Assembly (NCBI GenBank): GCA_903932385.1
Contig: CAIZGA010000209.1
Span: forward strand, 1 to 7,667
Origin: an uncultured Acidobacteriota bacterium
GTDB lineage: Bacteria; Acidobacteriota; Terriglobia; Terriglobales; Acidobacteriaceae
Reading direction: 5' to 3'
Length of the DNA: 7,667 bases
Of this stretch, positions 1-6,048 are shown piece after piece. How positions within the stretch are numbered: the stretch's first letter is position 1; each line of letters opens with the position of its first letter. The position numbers were made by a program, and so were the translations under genes. The notes under the pieces were generated by a model. The model saw nothing but the letters and a program-made list of their open reading frames with translations. It was not told where the DNA came from and did not search any database.

Positions 1-553
1 CCCAGCCCTGCTTCATGCCGGCGATGAGATGCGGCAGCGATGCGGGGAGAAGAACGTGGAGGAAGAGTTTGACTCCGCGAGCGCCGAGGTTACGGCCGAC
101 CTGCGAGTAGATGCGCGGCATGGAGTGAATGCCGGATTCGACCGCCATGGCGATGGAGGGCGTGGCACCCATGATGATGACGAAGAGGATGGAGCTTTCG
201 CTGAGTCCGAACCAGAGCAGAGCGAGAGGCAGCCAGCAGATGCTGGGCAGGTTCTGCAGGCTGGTGAGCAGGGGCGATAGCGTGTCTGAGAAAAACTTGC
301 TGCTGGAGATGATGAGTGAGAGTACGAGTCCGAGCACGACGGAGATGACGTAGCCGATGGCGACGCGGCGCAGGCTGACCGCGATGGCGATAAAGAAACT
401 GCCGTCAGAGAAACCGGAACGCAGCGAGGCGAAGACATCACTCTGCGAGGGAAACAAGTACGGCGGCCAGACGCGAAGATGAATGACCCAGGCCCAGATA
501 CCGAGCAGCACGGCGTAGAAGATGACGTTATTTAGAACGCGGCGTATTGGCAA
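1..553 (-). CDS. ssuC: ABC transporter permease, SsuC/TauC type (3' end cut by window)
   Basis: Inner-membrane permease of a sulfonate/taurine/nitrate-type importer, forming the channel that works with the ATPase and binding protein upstream. The 184 visible residues form several hydrophobic segments (about 10-27, 53-81, 106-139). The stretch SLQNLPSICWLPLALLWFG (98-116) is typical of the SsuC/TauC/NrtB family, and the EAA coupling loop that contacts the ATPase lies at about 151-175 (GRNLGARGVKLFLHVLLPAS). About 70-90 C-terminal residues should lie beyond position 1. I chose a TTG start at 553 because GGAGG (564-560) sits 6 bases before it and the product then begins MPIRRVLNNVIFYAVLLGIW, a normal family start. 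The gene overlaps the end of the ATPase gene by 26 bases, suggesting translational coupling. A GTG further upstream in the same frame is an alternative without as good a ribosome site. The family is clear; sulfonate rather than nitrate or taurine specificity is inferred from the operon. Confidence 0.88.
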   Translation of the reverse strand, partial: MPIRRVLNNVIFYAVLLGIWAWVIHLRVWPPYLFPSQSDVFASLRSGFSDGSFFIAIAVSLRRVAIGYVISVVLGLVLSLIISSSKFFSDTLSPLLTSLQNLPSICWLPLALLWFGLSESSILFVIIMGATPSIAMAVESGIHSMPRIYSQVGRNLGARGVKLFLHVLLPASLPHLIAGMKQGW

Positions 554-1412
554 ACTCCACCTCCATGGCTTTGTTGATGTCGGCACGCAGGTGGTCGAGA
601 ATTTCGCGGGCGAGTTGGGCGACGCGGTTCTCTTCAATGTGGCGCGGACGCTGGAGCGGGATGGCGAACTCATTGATGATGGTGCCCGGGCGGAAGCTCA
701 TGAGCAGAACGCGGTCGCCGAGGCGGACCGATTCGCGGACGTTGTGGGTGACGAAGACGATGGTGCAGCCGGTCTCGCGCCAGAGGCGTTCGAGTTCGTC
801 GTGGAGCATGTCGCGGGTTTGCGCATCGAGCGCGGCGAAGGGTTCATCGAGCAGAAGGATTTTCGGTTCGGTGGCGAGGGCGCGGGCGATGGCAACGCGC
901 TGGCGCATGCCGCCGGAAAGCTGATGAATGTAGCTATCGCGAAACGATGTGAGATGCACGAGGCGCAGGTAATGGTCGGCGCGTTCGCGACGCTCTTTGC
1001 GGCCGATGCCGAGCATGCGGAGACCGAACTCAACATTTTGCCCGACGGTGAGCCAGGGAAAGAGGCCGTGCTCCTGAAAGATGAGGATGCGGTCTGTGCC
1101 GGGGCCGGTGACGCGTTCGCCGTTGAGCTGCACTTCTCCGCTGCTGGGGAAGGCGAGGCCGGCGATGAGATTGAGCAGGGAAGATTTGCCGCAGCCGGAG
1201 GGGCCGACGATGCAGAGAAATTCGCCGGGATGAATTTCAAGATTGACGTTATTGAGCGCGACCAGCGGCGGAGCATTTTTATTCGGAGAGAAACTTTGGG
1301 TGACGCCGTGCAGCGAGATGTGGGTATTGTGCGAACCGGGCGCACGACGAGCGCGGATCAGACGAATCTGTTCCTGCTGCGCGGTGAGTTCGGTCGGATT
1401 GATGGGCGTCAT
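528..1412 (-). CDS. ssuB: ABC transporter ATP-binding protein, SsuB/TauB type
   Basis: Cytoplasmic ATPase that powers the importer. All expected motifs are present in the 294-residue product: Walker A GPSGCGKSS (70-78), Q-loop Q113 in FQEHGLFPW, signature LSGGMRQR (165-172), Walker B ILLLDEP (185-191), D-loop ALD (194-196) and the switch histidine H223 in FVTHN. FQEHGLFPWLTV and the LLMSFRPG segment (237-243) are typical of the SsuB/TauB/NrtD subfamily. The N-terminus carries about 30 residues before the first beta strand (HISLHGVTQSF), longer than usual and of unknown role. Its ATG at 1412-1410 overlaps the TGA of the binding-protein gene (ATGA, 1412-1409), and AAGAAGGC lies a few bases upstream. 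It is followed by the overlapping permease gene. Substrate class is inferred from the neighbours. Confidence 0.95.
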   Translation of the reverse strand: MTPINPTELTAQQEQIRLIRARRAPGSHNTHISLHGVTQSFSPNKNAPPLVALNNVNLEIHPGEFLCIVGPSGCGKSSLLNLIAGLAFPSSGEVQLNGERVTGPGTDRILIFQEHGLFPWLTVGQNVEFGLRMLGIGRKERRERADHYLRLVHLTSFRDSYIHQLSGGMRQRVAIARALATEPKILLLDEPFAALDAQTRDMLHDELERLWRETGCTIVFVTHNVRESVRLGDRVLLMSFRPGTIINEFAIPLQRPRHIEENRVAQLAREILDHLRADINKAMEVEFANTPRSK

Positions 1413-2458
1413 TGAATTGCCTTCTTATGTTTTTCAACCAGCACCTGATTGAGCAGGGTGAGGTCGTAGAGGTTGCTGAGGTTCGGCACGGACTTTACAG
1501 AGCCGGCGTCGTAGGACTCCTGCGCGGACCGGAAGAGGGTGGCACGCAGCGGGTCATAAGTGGGCGTGAGGCGCGACCATGCTTCATTAATGATAGCGGG
1601 TGCGAGCGCTTTGCCGGTATCGGATTTAATTTGCGCGTTCAGCAGGGACTTGGCCTGGTCGGGATGGGCGAGGATCCAGTCGGTGAGATCGACGTGGGCG
1701 CGCAGGAAAGCCTTGACGATATCCGGATGCTGCTGCAGAAACTGGGTGCGGACAATAACGTGCGCGGAGACGAACTGGCCGTTGGGCCAGAGAGTGCGCT
1801 CATCGAGAAAGAGATGGCCCTGGCCCTGATGGATGAGGCGAGTGGCCCAGGGTTCGGGCGCCCAGGCTGCATCGAGAATATTGCGTTCGAAGAGCAGCAC
1901 CTGTTCAGGATTGGGCATGGGATAGACTTCGACGTCGCCACCTTTGTCGCGGGTCTTGAGTCCCTGCGAGTGGAGCCAGTAGCGGAGGGCGACGTCCTGC
2001 GTGTTGCCGAGTTGCGGGCTGGCGACGCGCTTGCCGTGGAAGTCTGCCGCAGTGTGGATGTTGGCGCCGTTGCGGACGATGAGCGCCGCGCCGCCACTGC
2101 AGGCACCGGCGATGACGCGAAGAGCTTCTCCGCGAGACTGAACGTAGCCGTTGATGGTGGGGCTGGGGCCGATATAGGTGATGTCGACTGCGTTGGCGAA
2201 GATGGCTTCGACGGCGGAGGGGCCGGCATTGAATTGCTGCCACTGAATGCGAACGCCCGGGCCGAGTGCGCGCTCGAATGCGCCTTGCGCGCGGCCGACG
2301 AGCGCCTGCGGATGCGAGACGTTGGGGAAGTATCCGATACGAACGGTTTGCTGCGCGTGGAGCGGCAGAGCGAGCGCGATGAAAAACAGAACCGCCCCGG
2401 CCAGCAGCGACCGGGGAGTTCTGCGAATGCTACAGCGAATTGGTTGCGATGAGTCCAT
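1409..2458 (-). CDS. ssuA: Periplasmic substrate-binding protein, aliphatic-sulfonate (SsuA) family
   Basis: Periplasmic solute-binding protein that would deliver the substrate to the permease. The 349 residues start with a signal peptide (hydrophobic core about 18-33, likely cleavage after LPLHA at 35). The mature part follows the SsuA/TauA/NitT pattern: TVRIGYFPNVSHPQALVGRA (38-57), the ligand-loop segment YIGPSPTINGY (95-105), ASPQLGNTQDVALR (146-159), WAPEPWATRL (199-208), and a C-terminal helical region with AHVDLTDWI. These match the sulfonate-binding branch better than nitrate binders, though the true ligand cannot be read from sequence. The mature chain has one Cys and one Met, consistent with sulfur sparing. 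The ATG at 2458 has AGGAA 5 bases upstream and begins 12 bases after the receptor stop codon, so it is almost certainly cotranscribed with it. The stop overlaps the ATPase start. Confidence 0.93.
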   Translation of the reverse strand: MDSSQPIRCSIRRTPRSLLAGAVLFFIALALPLHAQQTVRIGYFPNVSHPQALVGRAQGAFERALGPGVRIQWQQFNAGPSAVEAIFANAVDITYIGPSPTINGYVQSRGEALRVIAGACSGGAALIVRNGANIHTAADFHGKRVASPQLGNTQDVALRYWLHSQGLKTRDKGGDVEVYPMPNPEQVLLFERNILDAAWAPEPWATRLIHQGQGHLFLDERTLWPNGQFVSAHVIVRTQFLQQHPDIVKAFLRAHVDLTDWILAHPDQAKSLLNAQIKSDTGKALAPAIINEAWSRLTPTYDPLRATLFRSAQESYDAGSVKSVPNLSNLYDLTLLNQVLVEKHKKAIQ

Positions 2459-2470
2459 TACTGTTCCTGA

Positions 2471-5400
2471 TTAGAACAAAATCTTCGCGCCGAATTGAAT
2501 CTGGCGGGAAGTGGTTGCTGTTGCAGTGATGACGCCAGCGGTGGGCGACAGCGTATTGGCGGCTGTGTAGACCACGGGATTGGGCGTGTTGAAGTTGGCA
2601 TGGTTGAAGATGTTGAAGAACTCCGCGCGCAATTGCAGGCGAAGCTGCTGGTGGATGATGGTGGTCCGGGTCAGCGAAGAATCCAACTCGCTGAGCAGCG
2701 GGCCTTGTAGAGAATCGCGACCTGCATTGCCAAGTTGACCTGTTGTCGGGGTGAGAAACGCGTTGGGATTGAAGTACTCGCCGACCGTCTTAGGATATAG
2801 GTTGCCCGTGAAGGACGGGTTGAGATTCGGGCGGACGGGATTGCGAGAGTCACCACTGCCGGTGGGGTTGTAACCGAGCTGCGGAGTGAAGGGAAATCCA
2901 CTCTGCTCGGTAAGGATGCCGCTGACGGTCCAGCCGCTGACGATGTCGCGGACCAAGGGCGAAGTACGCGCGAGGTAGGTGCGGCCATCGCCGAAGGGAA
3001 GGTCGTAGGTGCCGTTGACGGCGGCGATGTGACGCATGTCGGTGGCCGAGGGGCCCCAGTCGAGCTTGGCGTTGCCGGGATAGGAAACGAAGGCCGGCGT
3101 GTTGCCGCTGACGCTGGTGTTCCACGCGGAACCATCATCGAGCGATTTGGAGTAGGTGTAGACGCCGCGGAATTGCAGGCCGTGCGAGAAGCTGCGACGC
3201 ACATCCACCTGTAGGCCGCTGTAGAAGCTGTTGCCCTGCGAGACCCAGGTGGTGGTGTTGGCGACGGCTGGGTTGGCGTCATGGGAGCCGGAAGTGAATT
3301 CGATGCCGCCGTAGCAAGTGGTGCAGGCAACCGGGACCGGCTCATTTAAATCTTCAGAAAGAATTTGATGGTAGCCGTGGTAGCCGACGTAGCCGACGGA
3401 GAGCAAGGTGTTGGGCGCAATCTGCTGCTCGATTTTCAGAGTCCAGTCGACGATGGCGGGAGTGGCGATGTCCGGCTGCACGCCGCTGGGTGAGATGGTG
3501 CCGACGGCAGAGCTGCCCGGCGCGATGACAAGGCTGGAGACGGGAACCGACTTCTGCACCGAGGTGGTGTTGTAGGGCGCGGTCTGGTCGAGGCGATAGT
3601 CGAGCGTATCGAGCAACGCGTGATAGACGCCGACGCTGGCGTGGACGGCAGTGTGGCCGTTGCCGAATGGGTCCCACGCGAGGCTGAGGCGCGGGTTGGG
3701 AAGAAATTTTGCGCGATTGACGGCGAGTGCGGAATTGCCGACGGTGGGGGTGGTTTGAATGACGCCGTTGGTGAAGAGGTAATTCGAGGCGCGGTTGTGG
3801 GACTCATTCCAACCGTTGGTGGATTCGAAGCGGAAGCCGGCACGGAGTTCGAGGTGCGGGGTGACGTGCAGCGTGTCCTGCACGAAGCCGGCGCCTTCAG
3901 TGGAACGCCAGCCGAGCGCGGTGGGTGCGGGGACGACGGTGAAGGTGGCAACGGTTCCCTGCAGGAATGTGGTGAGGGTGCTGAAGGAGGCCTGACCGTA
4001 CTGGTTCTGGGCGAGATTGTCATTGGACTGAATGCGCTGCGCCCAGCCACCGGCTTCAATCTGTTGGCGGCCATGCGACCAGTAGAAGTGATCGTCGTAG
4101 GTGAAGAGGTTGCGGGCGACGGCGTTGTTGCTGCCGGTGTTTGCTCCGGCACCGGTGATGGTGGAGGCACCGTTGGAGGCCGTGCTGCCGCTGATGACGA
4201 TCGCGCCGATGGTATCTCCGGTGACCCAGCCGGGAACGCTGACCGGAACCAGGCCGGTGAAGTAATAGCTGGCGCGGGAGTATCCGAAGCGAGCGGTGTT
4301 CAGCAGATTGGCGGAGAAGAGATGCTGCTCCTGAACGCTGGCGACCTGCTCGCGAAGATTTTCTTCGACGAGGCTGAGCGGGTTGGCGCTGGGGGTGTGG
4401 GCGACACTGTCGTCTACGGTGTAGACGCCGAAGAGCAGATCGCGGTCGCTGAGGTTGTCGTCAAAGCGCGTGGTGCCGAAGTCTTCGCGGATGTGCTGCG
4501 GCGGATTGCTGTAGGCGTAGGCGATGCCGCTGGCAAGACCACCGGCGGTGGTGAGCTCGGCACCGTTCTGCACGGGCCAGAGATTGAGCAGCGGAGCGAC
4601 GGAAGGATTAACGCCGACATAGACTTCGTTACCGCTGGAGTTGGGAACGTATCCCTGACGCGCTTCATTGTCGGGAACGAGAGTGACGTCGCTGAGGCCG
4701 AGGTTCTGGCGATAGCCTTCATAGTTGCCGAAGAGGAAGAGCTTGTCTTTGCGGATGGGACCGCCGAGCGAGCCGCCGAAGACATTGCGTTGGAACTCGG
4801 GGATGCGGGCCTGATCAAAATAATTGCGGGCATCGAGGGCGCTGTTGCGGAGGAATTCGTAGAGCGCGCCGTGGACCTGATTGGACCCCGATGCGGTGAT
4901 GATGCTGACCTGCGCGCCTTCACGCTTGCCGTACTCCGCACCGTAGCCGTCGGAAGCGACGTTGAATTCGCGGACGGCATCGACACCGAGGAGCTGGCCG
5001 CTGGTGCCGCCGGGGGTGACATTGATGAGCGAGGCGCCGGTGTATTCCACACCGTTGAGCAGGAAGAGATTGTCCTGCGGACGATGGCCGGCGATGGAGA
5101 ACATGTTGCCGACCGAGGAGTTGGAGGTGCCGATGCTGCCGGAACGCTGCGCAGTGTAATTGACCACGGCAGGGTTGAGCAGAATGAGCTGGTCATAGCT
5201 GCGGCCGTTAAGCGGCAACTCCTTCACTTGACGCTCATCGACCAGGCCGGAGACCTGCTGGGTGCCGAGGTTGACGGCGCGCGGAGTTGCCTGCACAACG
5301 ACATGCTGCTCCACCGTGCCGATGGAGAGAACGAAGTTGATGGTGGTGGTTTGACCGACGACGAGGCTGATGCCGCTTTGGGTCTGGGTGTTGAAACCGT

Positions 5401-5677
5401 CGCGGGAAACGGTGATTTGATATTGACCGACGGGAACCGAAGGCGCGGAGTAGCGGCCATCGGCGGCGGTCAAAAGTTTGCGTTGGTTGCCGGTTTCAAG
5501 ATTGCGGATGTTGACCGCTGCGCCGCTGACGACTGCGCCGGTGGAGTCTGTGACGGAACCGGAGATGCTGCCGCCGACAATCTGGGCGTGGAGCGGGGAT
5601 CGCAGGAAGACGCTGAGAAAGGCGATGAGAACGATGGCGCGCGAGGCACCAAGAAAAATGCGGGCAAAAATACGCAC
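2471..5677 (-). CDS. TonB-dependent-receptor-like outer-membrane protein with carboxypeptidase-regulatory-like domain
   Basis: Large outer-membrane beta-barrel protein of 1068 residues, of the kind abundant in acidobacteria (Oar/SusC-like). Residues 1-31 are a signal peptide ending LHA. Residues about 36-118 form a carboxypeptidase-regulatory-like beta-sandwich (GSISGSVTDSTGAVV ... FVLSIG). A TonB-box-like VEQHVVVQA lies at 122-130, a plug-like region follows (LPLNGRSYDQLILLNPAV ... FSIAGHRPQDNLFLLNGVEY ... GYGAEYGKREGAQVSIITASG, to about 265), and the rest is barrel, ending in the outer-membrane sorting pattern QFGAKILF with a terminal Phe. I chose GTG at 5677 because AAGGAGAT (5691-5684) lies 6 bases upstream and the signal peptide begins there; an upstream in-frame GTG at 5863 would put poor sequence before the signal peptide and run through the leader ORF. 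The protein has only two Cys (785, 788, as CTTC) and two internal Met. Operon position suggests it imports or binds the sulfur compound carried by the downstream ABC transporter; that is inference. Confidence 0.93.
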   Translation of the reverse strand: MRIFARIFLGASRAIVLIAFLSVFLRSPLHAQIVGGSISGSVTDSTGAVVSGAAVNIRNLETGNQRKLLTAADGRYSAPSVPVGQYQITVSRDGFNTQTQSGISLVVGQTTTINFVLSIGTVEQHVVVQATPRAVNLGTQQVSGLVDERQVKELPLNGRSYDQLILLNPAVVNYTAQRSGSIGTSNSSVGNMFSIAGHRPQDNLFLLNGVEYTGASLINVTPGGTSGQLLGVDAVREFNVASDGYGAEYGKREGAQVSIITASGSNQVHGALYEFLRNSALDARNYFDQARIPEFQRNVFGGSLGGPIRKDKLFLFGNYEGYRQNLGLSDVTLVPDNEARQGYVPNSSGNEVYVGVNPSVAPLLNLWPVQNGAELTTAGGLASGIAYAYSNPPQHIREDFGTTRFDDNLSDRDLLFGVYTVDDSVAHTPSANPLSLVEENLREQVASVQEQHLFSANLLNTARFGYSRASYYFTGLVPVSVPGWVTGDTIGAIVISGSTASNGASTITGAGANTGSNNAVARNLFTYDDHFYWSHGRQQIEAGGWAQRIQSNDNLAQNQYGQASFSTLTTFLQGTVATFTVVPAPTALGWRSTEGAGFVQDTLHVTPHLELRAGFRFESTNGWNESHNRASNYLFTNGVIQTTPTVGNSALAVNRAKFLPNPRLSLAWDPFGNGHTAVHASVGVYHALLDTLDYRLDQTAPYNTTSVQKSVPVSSLVIAPGSSAVGTISPSGVQPDIATPAIVDWTLKIEQQIAPNTLLSVGYVGYHGYHQILSEDLNEPVPVACTTCYGGIEFTSGSHDANPAVANTTTWVSQGNSFYSGLQVDVRRSFSHGLQFRGVYTYSKSLDDGSAWNTSVSGNTPAFVSYPGNAKLDWGPSATDMRHIAAVNGTYDLPFGDGRTYLARTSPLVRDIVSGWTVSGILTEQSGFPFTPQLGYNPTGSGDSRNPVRPNLNPSFTGNLYPKTVGEYFNPNAFLTPTTGQLGNAGRDSLQGPLLSELDSSLTRTTIIHQQLRLQLRAEFFNIFNHANFNTPNPVVYTAANTLSPTAGVITATATTSRQIQFGAKILF

Positions 5678-5683
5678 TGGGAA

Positions 5684-5691
5684 ATCTCCTT
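5684..5691 (-). promoter_or_regulatory. Ribosome-binding site of the receptor gene (SD3)
   Basis: AAGGAGAT, a near-perfect Shine-Dalgarno sequence, ends 6 bases before the GTG start at 5677 and decides that start. With the preceding C (5692) it is the exact complement of AUCUCCUUG inside leader ORF 2 (5820-5812), so it can be hidden by base pairing. Confidence 0.9.
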
Positions 5692-5695
5692 GAAG

Positions 5696-5715
5696 GCCGC
5701 GGTGTGTGCCACGGC
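5696..5715 (-). promoter_or_regulatory. RNA hairpin just upstream of SD3
   Basis: In the transcript GCCGUGG (5715-5709) pairs with CCGCGGC (5702-5696) through 7 base pairs, one of them G-U, around the loop CACACA. It ends 3 bases before CAAGGAGAU. No U-run follows, so it is not an intrinsic terminator. It may stack on, or bring together, the anti-SD/SD helix. The pairing is seen; the role is inferred. Confidence 0.55.
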
Positions 5716-5789
5716 GAGGGCTGGGTGGTGTGGGATACAAGCCAGCGACTGCTTGCGCTGTGCTGCGTGTTGATGGGGTGATGGAACTA

Positions 5790-5900
5790 TCAACAACAAC
5801 AACAGCGACAACAAGGAGATGTATGGGGTGCAAATGCGGAGGAGCGCGCTGCTGCAACAGCACGGGGTGAAGAGAGTTTTGTTTTAAGAGATGCAGTCAT
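5790..5900 (-). CDS. Leader peptide 2, ending in poly-cysteine (CCRCCCC)
   Basis: A 36-residue ORF starting at ATG 5900 with AGGAA (5912-5908) 7 bases upstream. It begins MTASLKTKLSSPRAV, has no recognisable domain, and ends SPCCRCCCC before TGA. Six of its last seven residues are Cys, all encoded by TGT. Such a run at the end of a short ORF upstream of sulfur-uptake genes is the hallmark of a cysteine-sensing attenuation leader, where the peptide itself matters less than ribosome stalling. The Cys codons lie at 5813-5808 and 5804-5793. The sequence AUCUCCUUG (5820-5812) ends inside the first of them and is the exact complement of the receptor ribosome site 112 bases downstream of the stop. 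A ribosome waiting at the Cys codons would cover it. The ORF could be read from further upstream in the same frame, but the ribosome site favours ATG 5900. Confidence 0.8.
   Translation of the reverse strand: MTASLKTKLSSPRAVAAARSSAFAPHTSPCCRCCCC
5812..5820 (-). promoter_or_regulatory. Anti-Shine-Dalgarno 2 within leader ORF 2
   Basis: AUCUCCUUG pairs perfectly over 9 bases with CAAGGAGAU (5692-5684), the receptor gene's ribosome site. It spans the codons just before and into the first Cys codon of leader 2, so a ribosome stalled on the Cys codons would mask it, while a ribosome that has terminated and left would free it to close the receptor start. Confidence 0.75.
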
Positions 5901-5904
5901 TCGT

Positions 5905-5914
5905 TTGTTCCTGT
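5905..5914 (-). promoter_or_regulatory. Ribosome-binding region of leader 2 (SD2)
   Basis: ACAGGAACAA contains AGGAA (5912-5908), 7 bases before ATG 5900. All ten bases are the exact complement of UUGUUCCUGU in leader ORF 1 (6013-6004), so this start too can be closed by base pairing. Confidence 0.75.
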
Positions 5915-5915
5915 G

Positions 5916-5940
5916 GCGTACGCAGGGAAATGCGTCGCGC
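5916..5940 (-). promoter_or_regulatory. RNA hairpin just upstream of SD2
   Basis: ACGCA (5935-5931) pairs with UGCGU (5924-5920) around a six-base loop UUUCCC; an outer GCG (5940-5938) can pair with CGC (5918-5916) across a small internal loop. It ends one base before the ACAGGAACAA region. The placement mirrors the hairpin before SD3. The stem is short, so its stability is uncertain. Confidence 0.4.
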
Positions 5941-5991
5941 GGTATCTGCTTGAAGTTGTTTGGGAAATACGCAGAGGGTTGCGGGCCGCGA

Positions 5992-6045
5992 TTAGCAGCA
6001 GCAACAGGAACAACAACACATGCGGAATGAAGAGGTGAACGACAT
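5992..6045 (-). CDS. Leader peptide 1, poly-cysteine, probably leaderless
   Basis: A 17-codon ORF encoding MSFTSSFRMCCCSCCCC and ending TAA. Seven of the last eight residues are Cys (four TGT, three TGC), interrupted by one Ser codon TCC. There is no Shine-Dalgarno sequence before ATG 6045, but the predicted transcription start is about 4 bases upstream, which fits leaderless initiation; an in-frame ATG at 6021, directly before the Cys run, is an alternative start. The Ser codon and flanking Cys codons form UUGUUCCUGU (6013-6004), the exact complement of the leader 2 ribosome region. Polycysteine leaderless short ORFs acting as cysteine-responsive attenuators have been described in mycobacteria, so the principle has precedent, but I know of no tandem form. 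That the ORF is translated is inferred. Confidence 0.78.
   Translation of the reverse strand: MSFTSSFRMCCCSCCCC
6004..6013 (-). promoter_or_regulatory. Anti-Shine-Dalgarno 1 within leader ORF 1
   Basis: UUGUUCCUGU pairs perfectly over 10 bases with ACAGGAACAA (5914-5905) in front of leader 2. It lies wholly inside the Cys codon run. The single non-Cys codon (TCC, Ser) supplies the CC that pairs with the GG of the AGGAA ribosome site, which explains why the Cys run is interrupted. Confidence 0.72.
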
Positions 6046-6048
6046 GTA

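Noticed and set aside
522..2452. Long plus-strand open frames at 522-1415 and 1412-2452
   Set aside because: They mirror the ATPase and binding-protein genes on the other strand, which carry unmistakable family motifs.
3620..5773. A 717-codon open frame on the plus strand
   Set aside because: It is antisense to the receptor gene, which has a clear signal peptide, domains and ribosome site. The frame stays open because of GC-rich codon bias; its product is low-complexity and resembles no family.
5678..5863. Receptor gene start at the upstream GTG (5863), giving 1130 residues
   Set aside because: It would place 62 unlikely residues before a normal signal peptide and read through the leader ORF in another frame; the GTG at 5677 has a near-perfect SD.
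5791..6018. CAA/CAG trinucleotide runs (plus strand) looking like microsatellites
   Set aside because: On the transcribed strand they are TGT/TGC Cys codons at the ends of two in-frame short ORFs, with interruptions that fit base pairing, so a simple-repeat origin is a poorer explanation.
5678..6045. A metabolite riboswitch (SAM-type) or T-box in the leader
   Set aside because: I see no SAM-riboswitch core, no T-box sequence and no intrinsic terminator with a U-run before the receptor; the short Cys ORFs and anti-SD pairings account for the leader better.
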